Source: Shinella sp. SUS2 (GTDB lineage Bacteria > Pseudomonadota > Alphaproteobacteria > Rhizobiales > Rhizobiaceae). From it: a stretch of DNA of 64,000 bases. How positions within the stretch are numbered: position 1 is the stretch's first letter; every line of letters begins with the position of its first letter. The notes under the pieces were generated by a model. That model saw only the letters and a program-made list of their open reading frames with translations, was not told the DNA's origin and did not search any database. The translations under genes were made by a program, and so were the position numbers. The stretch is from the NCBI RefSeq assembly GCF_001262505.1, contig NZ_KQ410732.1:477498-541497 (forward strand), written 5' to 3'. This document shows, piece after piece, positions 7,996-16,424 of the stretch.

Positions 7996-9020
7996 CGGCT
8001 GATCGCCCCATCCTGCTGCGCACGGGTGTCGCTCTTGCGGCGCTCGTGCTGCTTATCGCCGCGCTCGGGGTGGGCGCGGCGGTGGGCGAGACCGCTATTC
8101 CGCTCGACGTCGTGGCAAAGACCGTGGCGAACCGCCTCTGGCAGGCGGGGCACGCCATCGAGCCGATAGACGAGGGCATCGTCTGGAACTACCGGCTGAG
8201 CCGCGCCGTGGTTGCGGCCTGCTGCGGGTCGGCGCTCGCGATCTGCGGGGTGATCCTGCAGTCGCTGCTGCGCAACGCGCTGGCAGATCCCTACATTCTC
8301 GGCATTTCCGCCGGTGCCTCCACGGGCGCTGTCGCGGTGGCGATCCTCGGCATCGGCGCCGGTATCCTGACGCTGCCGATCGGTGCCTTTATCGGGGCGC
8401 TCGTCGCCTTCGGTCTCGTCAGCGCGCTGGCGGTTCGCGCAGGCCGCGGTACGGGGGCGATCATCCTTGCAGGGGTCGCCGGTTCGCAGCTCTTCAATGC
8501 GCTAACCTCCTTCATCGTCACCAAGGCGGCCAATGCGGAACAGGCACGCGGCATCATGTTCTGGCTGCTCGGCAATCTCTCGGGCGTGCGCTGGCCGGAT
8601 GTCTGGCTGGCGCTGCCGGTTGCGCTTCTCGGGCTTGTCGTGTGCCTCTGGCATGCGCGCGCGCTCGATGCCTTCACCTTCGGCACGGAATCGGCGGCCT
8701 CGCTCGGCATTCCGGTGCGCCGGGTCTATGTCGTGCTGATTGCCGTCTCGGCACTGATGACCGCCGTCATGGTCTCCATCGTCGGGTCGATCGGTTTCGT
8801 CGGCCTCGTCATTCCCCATGCCGCGCGCATGGTCGTCGGTGTCCGCCACGGTTTGCTGCTGCCGGCCTCGGCGCTGATCGGCGCGATCTTCATGATTGCC
8901 GCGGACGTGCTGTCGCGGATCATCATTCCCGGCCAGGTGCTGCCCATCGGTGTCATCACTGCGCTGTTCGGCGCGCCGGCCTTCGCGCTCATCCTCAGCC
9001 AAAGGAGATCGGCCCTGTGA
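7992..9020 (+). CDS. FecCD-family ABC transporter permease (BtuC-like)
   Basis: A 342-residue permease with about ten hydrophobic segments. It contains the FecCD/BtuC signatures LRNALADPYILGISAGAS near residues 93-110, and later SIVGSIGFVGLVIPHAARM followed by GQVLPIGVITALFGAPAF. GTG at 7992 overlaps the TGA of the binding-protein gene by three bases in the sense of coupled translation. It should dimerise and import the ligand presented by the binding protein. Riboswitch context favours corrinoid uptake. The end overlaps the ATPase GTG start at 9017. Confidence 0.93.
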   Translation: MTADRPILLRTGVALAALVLLIAALGVGAAVGETAIPLDVVAKTVANRLWQAGHAIEPIDEGIVWNYRLSRAVVAACCGSALAICGVILQSLLRNALADPYILGISAGASTGAVAVAILGIGAGILTLPIGAFIGALVAFGLVSALAVRAGRGTGAIILAGVAGSQLFNALTSFIVTKAANAEQARGIMFWLLGNLSGVRWPDVWLALPVALLGLVVCLWHARALDAFTFGTESAASLGIPVRRVYVVLIAVSALMTAVMVSIVGSIGFVGLVIPHAARMVVGVRHGLLLPASALIGAIFMIAADVLSRIIIPGQVLPIGVITALFGAPAFALILSQRRSAL

Positions 9021-9820
9021 CCCTTTCGGCAAAAGGTCTTTGCTGGTCGGCCGGCGGCGCGACCATCCTGACCGACGTCTCGCTCGACGTGCGTCCCGGC
9101 GAATTTCTCGGCATCATCGGACCCAATGGTTCGGGCAAGACCAGCCTGATGGCGTTGATGGCGGGCATCCGCAAGCCGCAGGCGGGTCTGGTAACGCTTG
9201 AGGGCTCGCCGCTTTCGGCCCACGGCCGGCAAGCCATAGCCCGCCGCATCGCCTTCGTCGAGCAGCAGGCGGAGACGACCGAGCGTATCACTGCGCGCCA
9301 GGCGGTTGAACTCGGCCGCACGCCGCATCTCGGCGCGCTGACGCCCTGGTCGCGGGCGGATGATGCCATCGTCGACAGGGCGCTGGAGGAGGTCGACATG
9401 GCGCACTTTGCCGGCCGGCTGTGGCACACGCTTTCCGGCGGCGAGCGGCAGCGGCTGCACATCGCCCGCGCGCTCGCCCAGCAGGCGCCGATCCTCCTGC
9501 TCGACGAGCCGACCAACCATCTCGACATCGGCCACCAGATCGGCCTGCTCCAGCTGGTGCGCGAACAGGATCTGACCGTCGTTGCCGCATTGCACGACCT
9601 CAATCACGCGGCCATGTTCTGCGACCGCATCGCCGTCATGCAGGGCGGCCGCATCGTCGCGCTCGGTACACCTGCAAAGGTGCTGGAGCCGCAGCGCCTG
9701 CACGATGTCTTCGGCGTCACCGTGGATGTCGAGCGCGACAGCGCCGGCGGCTGCTTCATTCGCTATCGCCGGCCAGAGCCCCGGCCTGCCAAACTCAAGC
9801 TCGTTGCAGAGGCAAGATGA
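9017..9820 (+). CDS. ABC transporter ATP-binding protein (BtuD/FecE-like)
   Basis: A 267-residue ATPase with Walker A GPNGSGKT at 35-42, signature LSGGERQRLHIARAL, Walker [13 protein letters not shown] and the switch histidine in AALHDLNHA, all typical of the FecE/BtuD/HmuV branch. The GTG at 9017 overlaps the permease stop by four bases and is preceded by AAAGGAGATC. It completes a binding protein-permease-ATPase uptake system. Its stop overlaps the pseudoazurin ATG (ATGA), so the copper-protein gene is in the same operon. Confidence 0.93.
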   Translation: MTLSAKGLCWSAGGATILTDVSLDVRPGEFLGIIGPNGSGKTSLMALMAGIRKPQAGLVTLEGSPLSAHGRQAIARRIAFVEQQAETTERITARQAVELGRTPHLGALTPWSRADDAIVDRALEEVDMAHFAGRLWHTLSGGERQRLHIARALAQQAPILLLDEPTNHLDIGHQIGLLQLVREQDLTVVAALHDLNHAAMFCDRIAVMQGGRIVALGTPAKVLEPQRLHDVFGVTVDVERDSAGGCFIRYRRPEPRPAKLKLVAEAR

Positions 9821-10266
9821 AAACCCGTTTCCTCCTGGCTGCGGCCATCGCCGTACTTCTCCACGCCGCCCCCGTCGCCGCTGAAACCTTCCGGGTCGAG
9901 ATGCGCAATCGCGGCGAAAAGGGCTCCATGGTTTTCGAACCGGATTTCCTGGCAATCAAGCCGGGGGACAGCGCCAAGTTCATCGCCACCCACAAGAGCC
10001 ACAACGCCGCCAGCATCGACGGCATGGTTCCGCAGGGATATGCCGGCTTCAAGGGCAAGATCAACGAGGAGATCGAGGTCACCTTTGATGCCCCCGGTTT
10101 CTACGGCATCAAATGCTCGCCGCATTTCGGCATGGGCATGGTCATGCTGGTGAAGGTCGGTGAGGCGGAACTGACGGAGGCGATCCGCACGGTCGAGGTG
10201 CCGGCCCGCGCCCGGCCGCGCTTCGACGACATCTTTGCCCGTATCGATGCGGGCGAGGGGCAGTGA
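9817..10266 (+). CDS. Pseudoazurin-like type 1 copper protein
   Basis: A 149-residue exported cupredoxin. A signal peptide of about 22 residues ends at PVAA-ETF. The four type 1 copper ligands of pseudoazurin can be placed at His62 (KSHN), Cys100, His103 and Met108 in CSPHFGMGM. Pseudoazurins carry single electrons in the periplasm, classically to nitrite or nitrous oxide reductases in denitrifiers. No denitrification gene lies in the window. Here the gene is translationally coupled (ATGA) to a cobalamin-riboswitch-controlled importer and followed with a one-base overlap by a methyltransferase, which is an unexpected setting. A role in reducing a corrinoid or metal complex is speculative. The tail after residue 118 is longer than a minimal pseudoazurin domain. 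Confidence 0.93.
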   Translation: MKTRFLLAAAIAVLLHAAPVAAETFRVEMRNRGEKGSMVFEPDFLAIKPGDSAKFIATHKSHNAASIDGMVPQGYAGFKGKINEEIEVTFDAPGFYGIKCSPHFGMGMVMLVKVGEAELTEAIRTVEVPARARPRFDDIFARIDAGEGQ

Positions 10267-11042
10267 TGCACGGCACACGCGGCAACAGTCATCTCAAGGA
10301 AGACATTCGCGACTACTGGTCGCGCCGCTCCGAGACCTTCGATCTCGCCTTTGGCCACCGCATTCCCGAAGGACCGGAGTTCGAGGCCTGGGCGGCGGCG
10401 ATCCGCGAAAATCTCGGTCCGGAGCCACGCCGCGTGCTGGAGCTTGCTTGCGGTACAGGTGAGGTGACACGTCTGCTGCTTTCCCTCGGCCATGAGGTGA
10501 CGGCGCTCGACTTTTCCGAGGCGATGCTGAAGGTCGCACGGAAGAAACACGCCGGTGCCAAGGGCGTGCGTTTCCTGCTCGCGGATGCGGAAAACCCGAT
10601 GGAGCCGGACGAGAGCTATGACGCGATCGTCTGCCGCCATCTGGTCTGGACGCTGACGACGCCGGTCGAGGCTTTTTCCGAATGGCACCGCATGTTGAAG
10701 CCGGGCGGCATCCTTCTGTTCTTCGACGGCGACTGGGCAGCGCCGACCCGGCTCGGCAGGCTGGCGGGCCGGGCCATCGCCCTGCTCGACAAGGTCATCG
10801 GCACCGATCCGCACTATGACGGCGCGATGAGCGCGCGCCATGCCGATATCATGGGCCGGCTGCCCTTTGGCGACGGGCTTACCGTTGAACGCGTCCAGCC
10901 GCTTCTGGCGGCGGTGGGGTTCCGCGATATCAAGATCGGCTCACATGGCCCGATCGCGAGGGCGCAGCGGCGCACGGCGGACCTGCGCAACAGGCTGCGC
11001 ACACTGCTTTACCGCCGTTTCATTCTCTGCTGCCGGAAGTAA
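10266..11042 (+). CDS. Class I SAM-dependent methyltransferase
   Basis: A 258-residue Rossmann-fold methyltransferase with motif I VLELACGTGE at about 57-66, followed by ALDFSEAML (motif II region) and LLADAENP. The post-motif ML-KPGG-LLFFDGDW segment is typical of methyltransferase family 11. The ATG at 10266 overlaps the last base of the pseudoazurin stop. The acceptor substrate cannot be read from the sequence. As the last gene of the cobalamin-controlled operon it may act on a corrinoid, a metal-binding compound or something unrelated. Its 3' end overlaps the convergent phnF gene by about 23 bases. Confidence 0.88.
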   Translation: MHGTRGNSHLKEDIRDYWSRRSETFDLAFGHRIPEGPEFEAWAAAIRENLGPEPRRVLELACGTGEVTRLLLSLGHEVTALDFSEAMLKVARKKHAGAKGVRFLLADAENPMEPDESYDAIVCRHLVWTLTTPVEAFSEWHRMLKPGGILLFFDGDWAAPTRLGRLAGRAIALLDKVIGTDPHYDGAMSARHADIMGRLPFGDGLTVERVQPLLAAVGFRDIKIGSHGPIARAQRRTADLRNRLRTLLYRRFILCCRK

Positions 11043-11775
11043 CTCCGTCGGTTTCCGGCTCCACGGTCAGCTTGACGCGGTCGGCGGCAAAACGCGTGCG
11101 GGAGAACTGGACCGGAACGCCGTCAAGATCTGTGTTGACGGCCGTCGCCACAAGAATGATCGCCCCCGGTGAGAGCTTCAGGTGGCGGATGTCGTCGCCT
11201 TCGGCATGGAGGGCGGATATTTCAGTCGAGCGGCGCACATAGTCGGACACGCCGAGCTCCTGGAACGCAGCGGTGATGGAGCGTGTCCTTTCGTAGACGG
11301 TGTCGATCCCGCTGAATCGGTCCGCGGGGAAATAATGCGTGCCGCAGGAGATGGGCCGCCTGTCGGCGCTGTTCACGGTTTCGAGCCGCACGCAGGGCGC
11401 GCCGGCTGCAAGGCCGAGCGCCACGGCAACGGCGGCGGTCGCTGGCTCCGTCGCCGCCGCCAGCAACTGGCCTTCCAGATTGCGCGTCTGATTTCCGAGA
11501 CCCTGCGAAAATCGGGTACGGCGGGAGATCGGGAAGCGCAGCCGGTCGCGCCGCTCGATGCGCGTGCCGATGCCCTGGATGGGGCGCACGATGCCTTCCT
11601 CTGCTAGTGCCGCCATGGCGCTGCGCACCGTATGCCGGTTCACGCCGAAGCGGGCGGCGAGCGTGATTTCCGGCGGCATCATGCCGGTTTCGTCGAAATC
11701 GCCATTGTTGATCGCAAGACGCATGCGGTCGGCGATTTGCCGCCAGAGCGCCACGCCCGATTGTCGTTCCACCAT
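11020..11775 (-). CDS. phnF: PhnF-type GntR-family regulator of phosphonate genes
   Basis: About 251 residues in the HutC subfamily of GntR regulators. The N-terminal winged helix includes PPEITLAARFGVNRHTVRSA, and the C-terminal UTRA ligand domain contains RFSQGL and the long effector-binding half seen in PhnF. It is divergent from phnG, the usual place for the local regulator of C-P lyase genes. The ATG at 11775 follows a GGGGGCGAAA stretch; a GTG at 11802 would add nine residues and cannot be excluded. It probably binds the palindrome at 11848-11865 and represses phnGHIJKL until a phosphonate-derived ligand is present. Its 3' end overlaps the methyltransferase gene on the other strand. Confidence 0.88.
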   Translation of the reverse strand: MVERQSGVALWRQIADRMRLAINNGDFDETGMMPPEITLAARFGVNRHTVRSAMAALAEEGIVRPIQGIGTRIERRDRLRFPISRRTRFSQGLGNQTRNLEGQLLAAATEPATAAVAVALGLAAGAPCVRLETVNSADRRPISCGTHYFPADRFSGIDTVYERTRSITAAFQELGVSDYVRRSTEISALHAEGDDIRHLKLSPGAIILVATAVNTDLDGVPVQFSRTRFAADRVKLTVEPETDGVTSGSRE

Positions 11776-11847
11776 TTTCGCCCCCGCGAAACCCTCTGTC
11801 ACACCCTTGTCATCCCGGCCCTTTAAGACGAGACTTAGATGTTCGGT

Positions 11848-11865
11848 TGTCTAGATTAATAGACA
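11848..11865. promoter_or_regulatory. Candidate PhnF operator
   Basis: TGTCTA and TAGACA form a perfect inverted repeat around six AT-rich bases, 16 bases upstream of phnG and between the divergent phnF and phnG. HutC/PhnF-type regulators bind palindromes of the form GT-TA-AC, which this matches. Binding by the adjacent PhnF is inferred. Confidence 0.6.
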
Positions 11866-11880
11866 TTTGGAGAGAAGGCA

Positions 11881-12348
11881 ATGACATCAGTTCAGAAATC
11901 TGCCGCAAGCGCGGGGGACGGCCGGCAGAGGGCCATGGGTCTCTTGGCGAAGGCGAGCCGGGTCGAGTTGCAGGCGGCTTTTGACGCGCTGGCGGAACAG
12001 CCCGCCGTTCAACCGGTGCGCGGGCCGGAAACGGGCCTCGTCATGATCCGTGGCCGCATCGGCGGCGGCGGTGCGCCGTTCAATCTCGGCGAGGCGACGG
12101 TGAGCCGCGCCAGCATCCGCCTTCAGGACGGCACGGTCGGCCACGGCCAGGCGCTCGGCACGGACGGCGCCAAGGCGCGGCTTGCGGCGATCTTCGATGC
12201 GCTCTTCCAGCAGCCGGCCCACCAGGCTGAGGTGGCGGCGCTGCTCGAAACCATCGCCGCGCGCATTGCCGGCGAGGACGCCGAAAAGGCCCGCCAGACG
12301 GCCGCCACGCGCGTCGATTTCTTCACCATGGTTCGCGGAGAGGACTGA
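11881..12348 (+). CDS. phnG: C-P lyase core subunit PhnG
   Basis: A 155-residue PhnG homologue, a structural part of the PhnGHIJ C-P lyase core complex. PhnG joins PhnI in the ATP-dependent displacement of adenine by phosphonate. The sequence has RQRAMGLLAKASRVELQ at its start and the conserved GLVMIRGRIGGGGAPFNLGE stretch around 55-75. GGAGAG precedes the ATG. It is the first gene of the phn operon, just behind the PhnF-type palindrome, and overlaps phnH by one base. Confidence 0.95.
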   Translation: MTSVQKSAASAGDGRQRAMGLLAKASRVELQAAFDALAEQPAVQPVRGPETGLVMIRGRIGGGGAPFNLGEATVSRASIRLQDGTVGHGQALGTDGAKARLAAIFDALFQQPAHQAEVAALLETIAARIAGEDAEKARQTAATRVDFFTMVRGED

Positions 12349-12956
12349 TGACATTGGATACGCTCGCTTTTGCCGGCGGTTTTGAGGAGCCGGTGTTCGA
12401 GGCCCAGGCCGTTTTCCGCACGCTGATGGACTGCATGGCTCGCCCGGGCACGATCGGCGATGTCGCGGCCTCGGTCCTGCCGCCCGCGCCGCTGAATGCG
12501 ACGGCCGGCGCGGTCGCGCTGACGCTGTGCGACCATGACACCGCTGTCTGGCTGACCCCGGCACTCGCCAATTCCGCGCTGCCCGGCTGGCTCGCCTTCA
12601 ATGCCGGCGCAGCCGTCACCGACGCGCGGCAGGATGCCCGGTTTGCCTTCATCGAAAAGGGCGCCATGCTGCCGAACCTCTGCCTCTTCGCGCAGGGCAC
12701 GCAGGAATATCCTGATCGTTCGACGACGCTCGTCGTCGAGATCGAGGCCTTCGACGGTGGCCGTCCGCTGACGCTGAAGGGACCGGGCATTCGCACGGAA
12801 GAAGAGATCGCGCCCGTCGGCTTGCCGGACATGTTCCCGCATTTCTGGTCCGAGAACCGCCAAAAATTTTCGCGCGGCGTCGATCTGATCCTCGTTGCTG
12901 GCTCAAGCATCCTCTGCCTGCCGCGCACCACCGTCGTCAGCGTGAAGGAGGCATAG
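12348..12956 (+). CDS. phnH: C-P lyase subunit PhnH
   Basis: A 202-residue PhnH homologue, the PLP-transferase-like but non-enzymatic subunit of the C-P lyase core. The N-terminal FEEPVFEAQAVFRTLMDCMA and the following ARPGT motif are diagnostic. The central LTLKGPGIRTEE segment is also conserved. Translation begins at the ATG in the TGATG junction with phnG and ends three bases before phnI, indicating coupled expression. Confidence 0.95.
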   Translation: MTLDTLAFAGGFEEPVFEAQAVFRTLMDCMARPGTIGDVAASVLPPAPLNATAGAVALTLCDHDTAVWLTPALANSALPGWLAFNAGAAVTDARQDARFAFIEKGAMLPNLCLFAQGTQEYPDRSTTLVVEIEAFDGGRPLTLKGPGIRTEEEIAPVGLPDMFPHFWSENRQKFSRGVDLILVAGSSILCLPRTTVVSVKEA

Positions 12957-12959
12957 ACC

Positions 12960-14060
12960 ATGTATGTTGCCGTCAAGGGTGGCGAAGCCGCCATCTCCAA
13001 CGCCCACCGCCTTCTTGCCGATCGCCGCCGCGGCGACCGTTCGCTGCCGGCCATCGGTATCGAGCAGATCGTCGCCCAGCTTGGCCTTGCCGTCGACCGC
13101 GTGATGGCAGAAGCCTCGCTCTACGACCGCGCGCTTGCCGCGCTTGCCGTCCGGCAGGCCCGCGGCGACATGATCGAGGCGATTTTTATCCTGCGCGCCT
13201 ACCGCACGACTTTGCCGCGCTTCGGCTATTCGAAGCCTGTCGAGACGGGCGACATGTGCGTCGAGCGCCGCGTCTCGGCGACCTACAAGGACCTGCCGGG
13301 CGGCCAGCTTCTCGGGCCGACCTTCGACTATACGCACCGCCTGCTCGACCCGTCGCTGCTGAACGACGAAGCGGTGGATGTGCCGCTGGAGCGCGAGGAG
13401 GCCGGCGAGCCGGTCATGCGCGTTTCCGACATTCTCGCCGGCGAGGGCCTTGTCGAGGATGACGGCAGCCTGCCGGACGGTCATGTCGCTGGCGACCTGA
13501 CGCGCGAGCCGCTGGAATTCCCGATGGCGCGGGACCTGCGATTGCAGGCGCTCGCCCGCGGCGACGAGGGCTTTTTGCTGGCGCTCGGCTATTCCACGCA
13601 GCGCGGCTATGCCCGCACCCATCCCTTTGTCGGCGAGGTGCGCATCGGCGAGGTCGAGGTGGAGCTGGACATGCCTGAACTCGGCTTTGCCGTCTCGCTC
13701 GGCCGCATCCAGGTGACGGAGTGCCAGATGATCGCCCAGTTCAAGGGATCGGCGAAGAACCCGCCGCAGTTCACCCGCGGCTATGGCCTCGTCTTCGGCC
13801 AGAGCGAGCGCAAGGCTATGGCCATGTCGCTGGTCGACCGGGCGCTGCGCGCGGAGGAATTCGGCGAGGACATCGTCGCGCCGGCGCAGGACGAGGAATT
13901 CGTCATCTCCCATTCCGACAACGTGCAGGCGACCGGCTTCGTCGAGCACCTGAAACTCCCGCATTACGTGGATTTCCAGGCCGAACTCGATCTCGTTCGC
14001 CGCATGCGGCGCGAATACGAGGCCGCGCAAAACATCGATCTTCCGGAGGCCGCAGAATGA
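12960..14060 (+). CDS. phnI: C-P lyase subunit PhnI (nucleosidase-like)
   Basis: A 366-residue PhnI homologue. With PhnG, PhnH and PhnL, PhnI catalyses attack of phosphonate on ATP to give 5'-triphosphoribosyl-1'-phosphonate and adenine. The N-terminal MYVAVKGGEAAISNAHRLL and the internal LPRFGYSKPVETGDMCVERR-type region are strongly typical of the family, as is the HSDNVQATGFVEHLKLPHY stretch near the end. Length matches known PhnI proteins. The stop overlaps the phnJ start (ATGA). Confidence 0.96.
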   Translation: MYVAVKGGEAAISNAHRLLADRRRGDRSLPAIGIEQIVAQLGLAVDRVMAEASLYDRALAALAVRQARGDMIEAIFILRAYRTTLPRFGYSKPVETGDMCVERRVSATYKDLPGGQLLGPTFDYTHRLLDPSLLNDEAVDVPLEREEAGEPVMRVSDILAGEGLVEDDGSLPDGHVAGDLTREPLEFPMARDLRLQALARGDEGFLLALGYSTQRGYARTHPFVGEVRIGEVEVELDMPELGFAVSLGRIQVTECQMIAQFKGSAKNPPQFTRGYGLVFGQSERKAMAMSLVDRALRAEEFGEDIVAPAQDEEFVISHSDNVQATGFVEHLKLPHYVDFQAELDLVRRMRREYEAAQNIDLPEAAE

Positions 14061-14941
14061 GCACGGCAGACCTCGCAACCTACAATTTCGCCTATCTCGA
14101 CGAACAGACCAAACGCATGATCCGCCGCGCGATCCTGAAGGCGATCGCCATTCCCGGCTACCAGGTGCCCTTCGCCTCGCGCGAAATGCCGATGCCCTAC
14201 GGCTGGGGCACCGGCGGCGTGCAGGTGACGGCGGCGATCCTCGGGCCGAAGGACGTGCTGAAAGTCATCGACCAGGGAGCGGATGACACCACCAACGCCG
14301 TCTCCATCCGCGCCTTCTTCCAGAAGGTCGCCAATGTGGCGGTCACGACCAAGACGCGCGAAGCGACGATCATCCAGACGCGCCATCGCATTCCCGAGGA
14401 GAAGCTGACGGCCGGCCAGACGCTGGTCTACCAGGTGCCGATCCCGGAGCCCCTGCGTTTCCTCGAGCCGCGCGAGACCGAGACGCGGAAAATGCATGCG
14501 CTGGAAGAATACGGCCTGATGCATGTCAAACTCTACGAGGACATCGCCCGCAACGGCCATATCGCCACGACCTATGCCTATCCGGTCAAGGTCGAGGGCC
14601 GCTACGTGATGGATCCGTCGCCGACCCCGAAATTCGACAATCCGAAGATGCACATGTCGGAGGCGCTCCAGCTTTTTGGCGCGGGCCGCGAAAAGCGCAT
14701 CTACGCCGTGCCGCCCTATACTGAGGTCGTCAGCCTCGATTTCGAGGACCATCCCTTCGAGATCCAGACCTTCGACAAGCCCTGCGCGCTGTGCGGCGCG
14801 GAAAATGTCTATCTCGACGAGGTGGTGCTCGACGACAGGGGCGGGCGGATGTTCGTCTGCTCGGACACCGACCATTGCGAAGAACGCTGCGCAGGCGGCC
14901 ATCGCGGCCATCTGGCTTACAACAAGGAGGCTGCCGAATGA
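14057..14941 (+). CDS. phnJ: C-P lyase radical SAM subunit PhnJ
   Basis: A 294-residue PhnJ homologue, the iron-sulfur radical enzyme that cleaves the carbon-phosphorus bond. Key residues are present and spaced as in E. coli PhnJ with an offset of two: Cys243, Cys246 and Cys268 for the 4Fe-4S cluster, Cys274 as the expected thiyl-radical residue and Gly34 in IPGYQVPF as the expected glycyl-radical site. An extra Cys278 follows. Product is the 5-phosphoribosyl-1,2-cyclic phosphate plus the dephosphonated carbon compound. The gene overlaps both phnI and phnK by four bases. Confidence 0.97.
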   Translation: MSTADLATYNFAYLDEQTKRMIRRAILKAIAIPGYQVPFASREMPMPYGWGTGGVQVTAAILGPKDVLKVIDQGADDTTNAVSIRAFFQKVANVAVTTKTREATIIQTRHRIPEEKLTAGQTLVYQVPIPEPLRFLEPRETETRKMHALEEYGLMHVKLYEDIARNGHIATTYAYPVKVEGRYVMDPSPTPKFDNPKMHMSEALQLFGAGREKRIYAVPPYTEVVSLDFEDHPFEIQTFDKPCALCGAENVYLDEVVLDDRGGRMFVCSDTDHCEERCAGGHRGHLAYNKEAAE

Positions 14942-15714
14942 CCGACACGCCGCTTCTCAAAGTCCGCGACATCTCGAAATTCTACGGCGCGCGCATCGGC
15001 TGCCAGAATGTCTCCTTCGATCTCTGGCCGGGCGAAGTCCTGGCGATCGTCGGCGAATCCGGCTCCGGCAAGACGACGTTGCTCAACTGCCTCGCCACCC
15101 GCCTGATGCCGACATCGGGCGCCGTCGAATACCGCATGCGTGACGGCCAGATGCGCGACCTCTCCCGCATGAGCGAGGCGGAACGCCGCTTCCTGATGCG
15201 CACGGACTGGGGTTTCGTGCACCAGAACCCGGCCGATGGCCTGCGCATGGCTGTGTCGGCCGGCGCCAATGTCGGCGAGCGGCTGATGGCCGTCGGCGAA
15301 CGGCACTACGGCAATATCCGCGAGACGGCGGGCACCTGGCTCGGCCGCGTCGAGATCAGCGTCGACCGTATCGACGACCAGCCGCGCGCCTTCTCCGGCG
15401 GCATGCGCCAGCGCTTGCAGATCGCCCGCAACCTCGTCACCTCGCCGCGCCTCATCTTCATGGACGAACCGACCGGCGGTCTCGACGTCTCGGTGCAGGC
15501 GCGCCTGCTCGATCTCCTGCGCGGCCTCGTGCAGGACCTCGGCCTCTCGGCGATTATCGTCACGCACGACCTCGCCGTCGCGCGCCTCCTCTCGCACCGC
15601 ATGATGGTGATGAAGGATGGCGTCGTCATCGAACAGGGGCTGACCGACCGCGTGCTCGACGATCCGCGCGAAGCCTATACGCAGCTCCTCGTCTCCTCGA
15701 TCCTTCAGGTGTAA
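14938..15714 (+). CDS. phnK: C-P lyase-associated ATPase PhnK
   Basis: A 258-residue ABC-type ATPase with Walker A GESGSGKT at 39-46, signature FSGGMRQRLQIARNL and Walker B LIFMDEPTGGLD. PhnK is not a transporter subunit; it binds the C-P lyase core complex next to PhnJ. The opening LLKVRDISKFYGARIGCQN and the MPTSGAVEYRMRDG segment match PhnK. The ATG overlaps the phnJ stop and the gene ends two bases before phnL. Confidence 0.95.
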   Translation: MTDTPLLKVRDISKFYGARIGCQNVSFDLWPGEVLAIVGESGSGKTTLLNCLATRLMPTSGAVEYRMRDGQMRDLSRMSEAERRFLMRTDWGFVHQNPADGLRMAVSAGANVGERLMAVGERHYGNIRETAGTWLGRVEISVDRIDDQPRAFSGGMRQRLQIARNLVTSPRLIFMDEPTGGLDVSVQARLLDLLRGLVQDLGLSAIIVTHDLAVARLLSHRMMVMKDGVVIEQGLTDRVLDDPREAYTQLLVSSILQV

Positions 15715-15716
15715 CC

Positions 15717-16424
15717 ATGGCCACACCCCTCGTTGTTTCCGAAGTCGCGAAGAGCTTTACCATGCATCTTCGCGACGGCATTCGTCTGCCCGTGATGTCG
15801 AACGTCGCCTTCTCGGTGAAGGCGGGCGAATGCGTCGTATTGGGCGGCCCGTCCGGCATCGGCAAGAGTTCGCTCCTGAAGATGGTCTACGGCAACTATG
15901 CCGTCGACAGCGGCCAGATCCTGATCGAGCACGGCGGCCGCCTGCTCGACCTGGCGATCGCCGATCCGCGCACCATTCTTTCGGTGCGCCGCGCCACGCT
16001 CGGCTATGTCAGCCAGTTTCTGCGCACCGTGCCGCGCGTTGCGACCGTCGATGTCGTCGCCGAGCCGCTCACCGCTCGCGGCGTCAATGCCGCCGAGGCG
16101 AAGGCGACGGCCGAAGCCATGCTGGCGCGGCTCAACCTGCCGCGCGAACTCTGGCAACTGCCGCCCGCCACCTTTTCCGGCGGCGAACAGCAGCGCGTCA
16201 ACATCGCGCGCGGCTTCATTACCGATCACCGCATCCTGCTGCTCGACGAGCCGACCGCATCGCTCGATGCGAAGAACCGCGCCGTGGTCGTCGAGATGAT
16301 CGCTGAGAAGAAGGCGGCCGGTGTCGCGCTCCTCGGTATCTTCCACGACGAAGACGTGCGCGAAAAGGTCGCCGACCGCATCGTCGACGTCTCCGCCTTC
16401 TCGCCACGAAAGGCCGCCGCATGA
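15717..16424 (+). CDS. phnL: C-P lyase-associated ATPase PhnL
   Basis: A 235-residue ABC-type ATPase with Walker A GPSGIGKS at 44-51, signature [15 protein letters not shown] and Walker [13 protein letters not shown]. The stretch [20 protein letters not shown] is typical of PhnL, required with PhnGHI for triphosphoribosyl phosphonate formation. The start two bases after phnK and the ATGA overlap with the following acyltransferase gene place it in one operon. Confidence 0.94.
   Translation: MATPLVVSEVAKSFTMHLRDGIRLPVMSNVAFSVKAGECVVLGGPSGIGKSSLLKMVYGNYAVDSGQILIEHGGRLLDLAIADPRTILSVRRATLGYVSQFLRTVPRVATVDVVAEPLTARGVNAAEAKATAEAMLARLNLPRELWQLPPATFSGGEQQRVNIARGFITDHRILLLDEPTASLDAKNRAVVVEMIAEKKAAGVALLGIFHDEDVREKVADRIVDVSAFSPRKAAA

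Noticed and set aside
9817..10266. Pseudoazurin as part of a denitrification cluster
   Set aside because: No nitrite, nitric oxide or nitrous oxide reductase gene is in the window, and the gene is coupled to a cobalamin-controlled importer.
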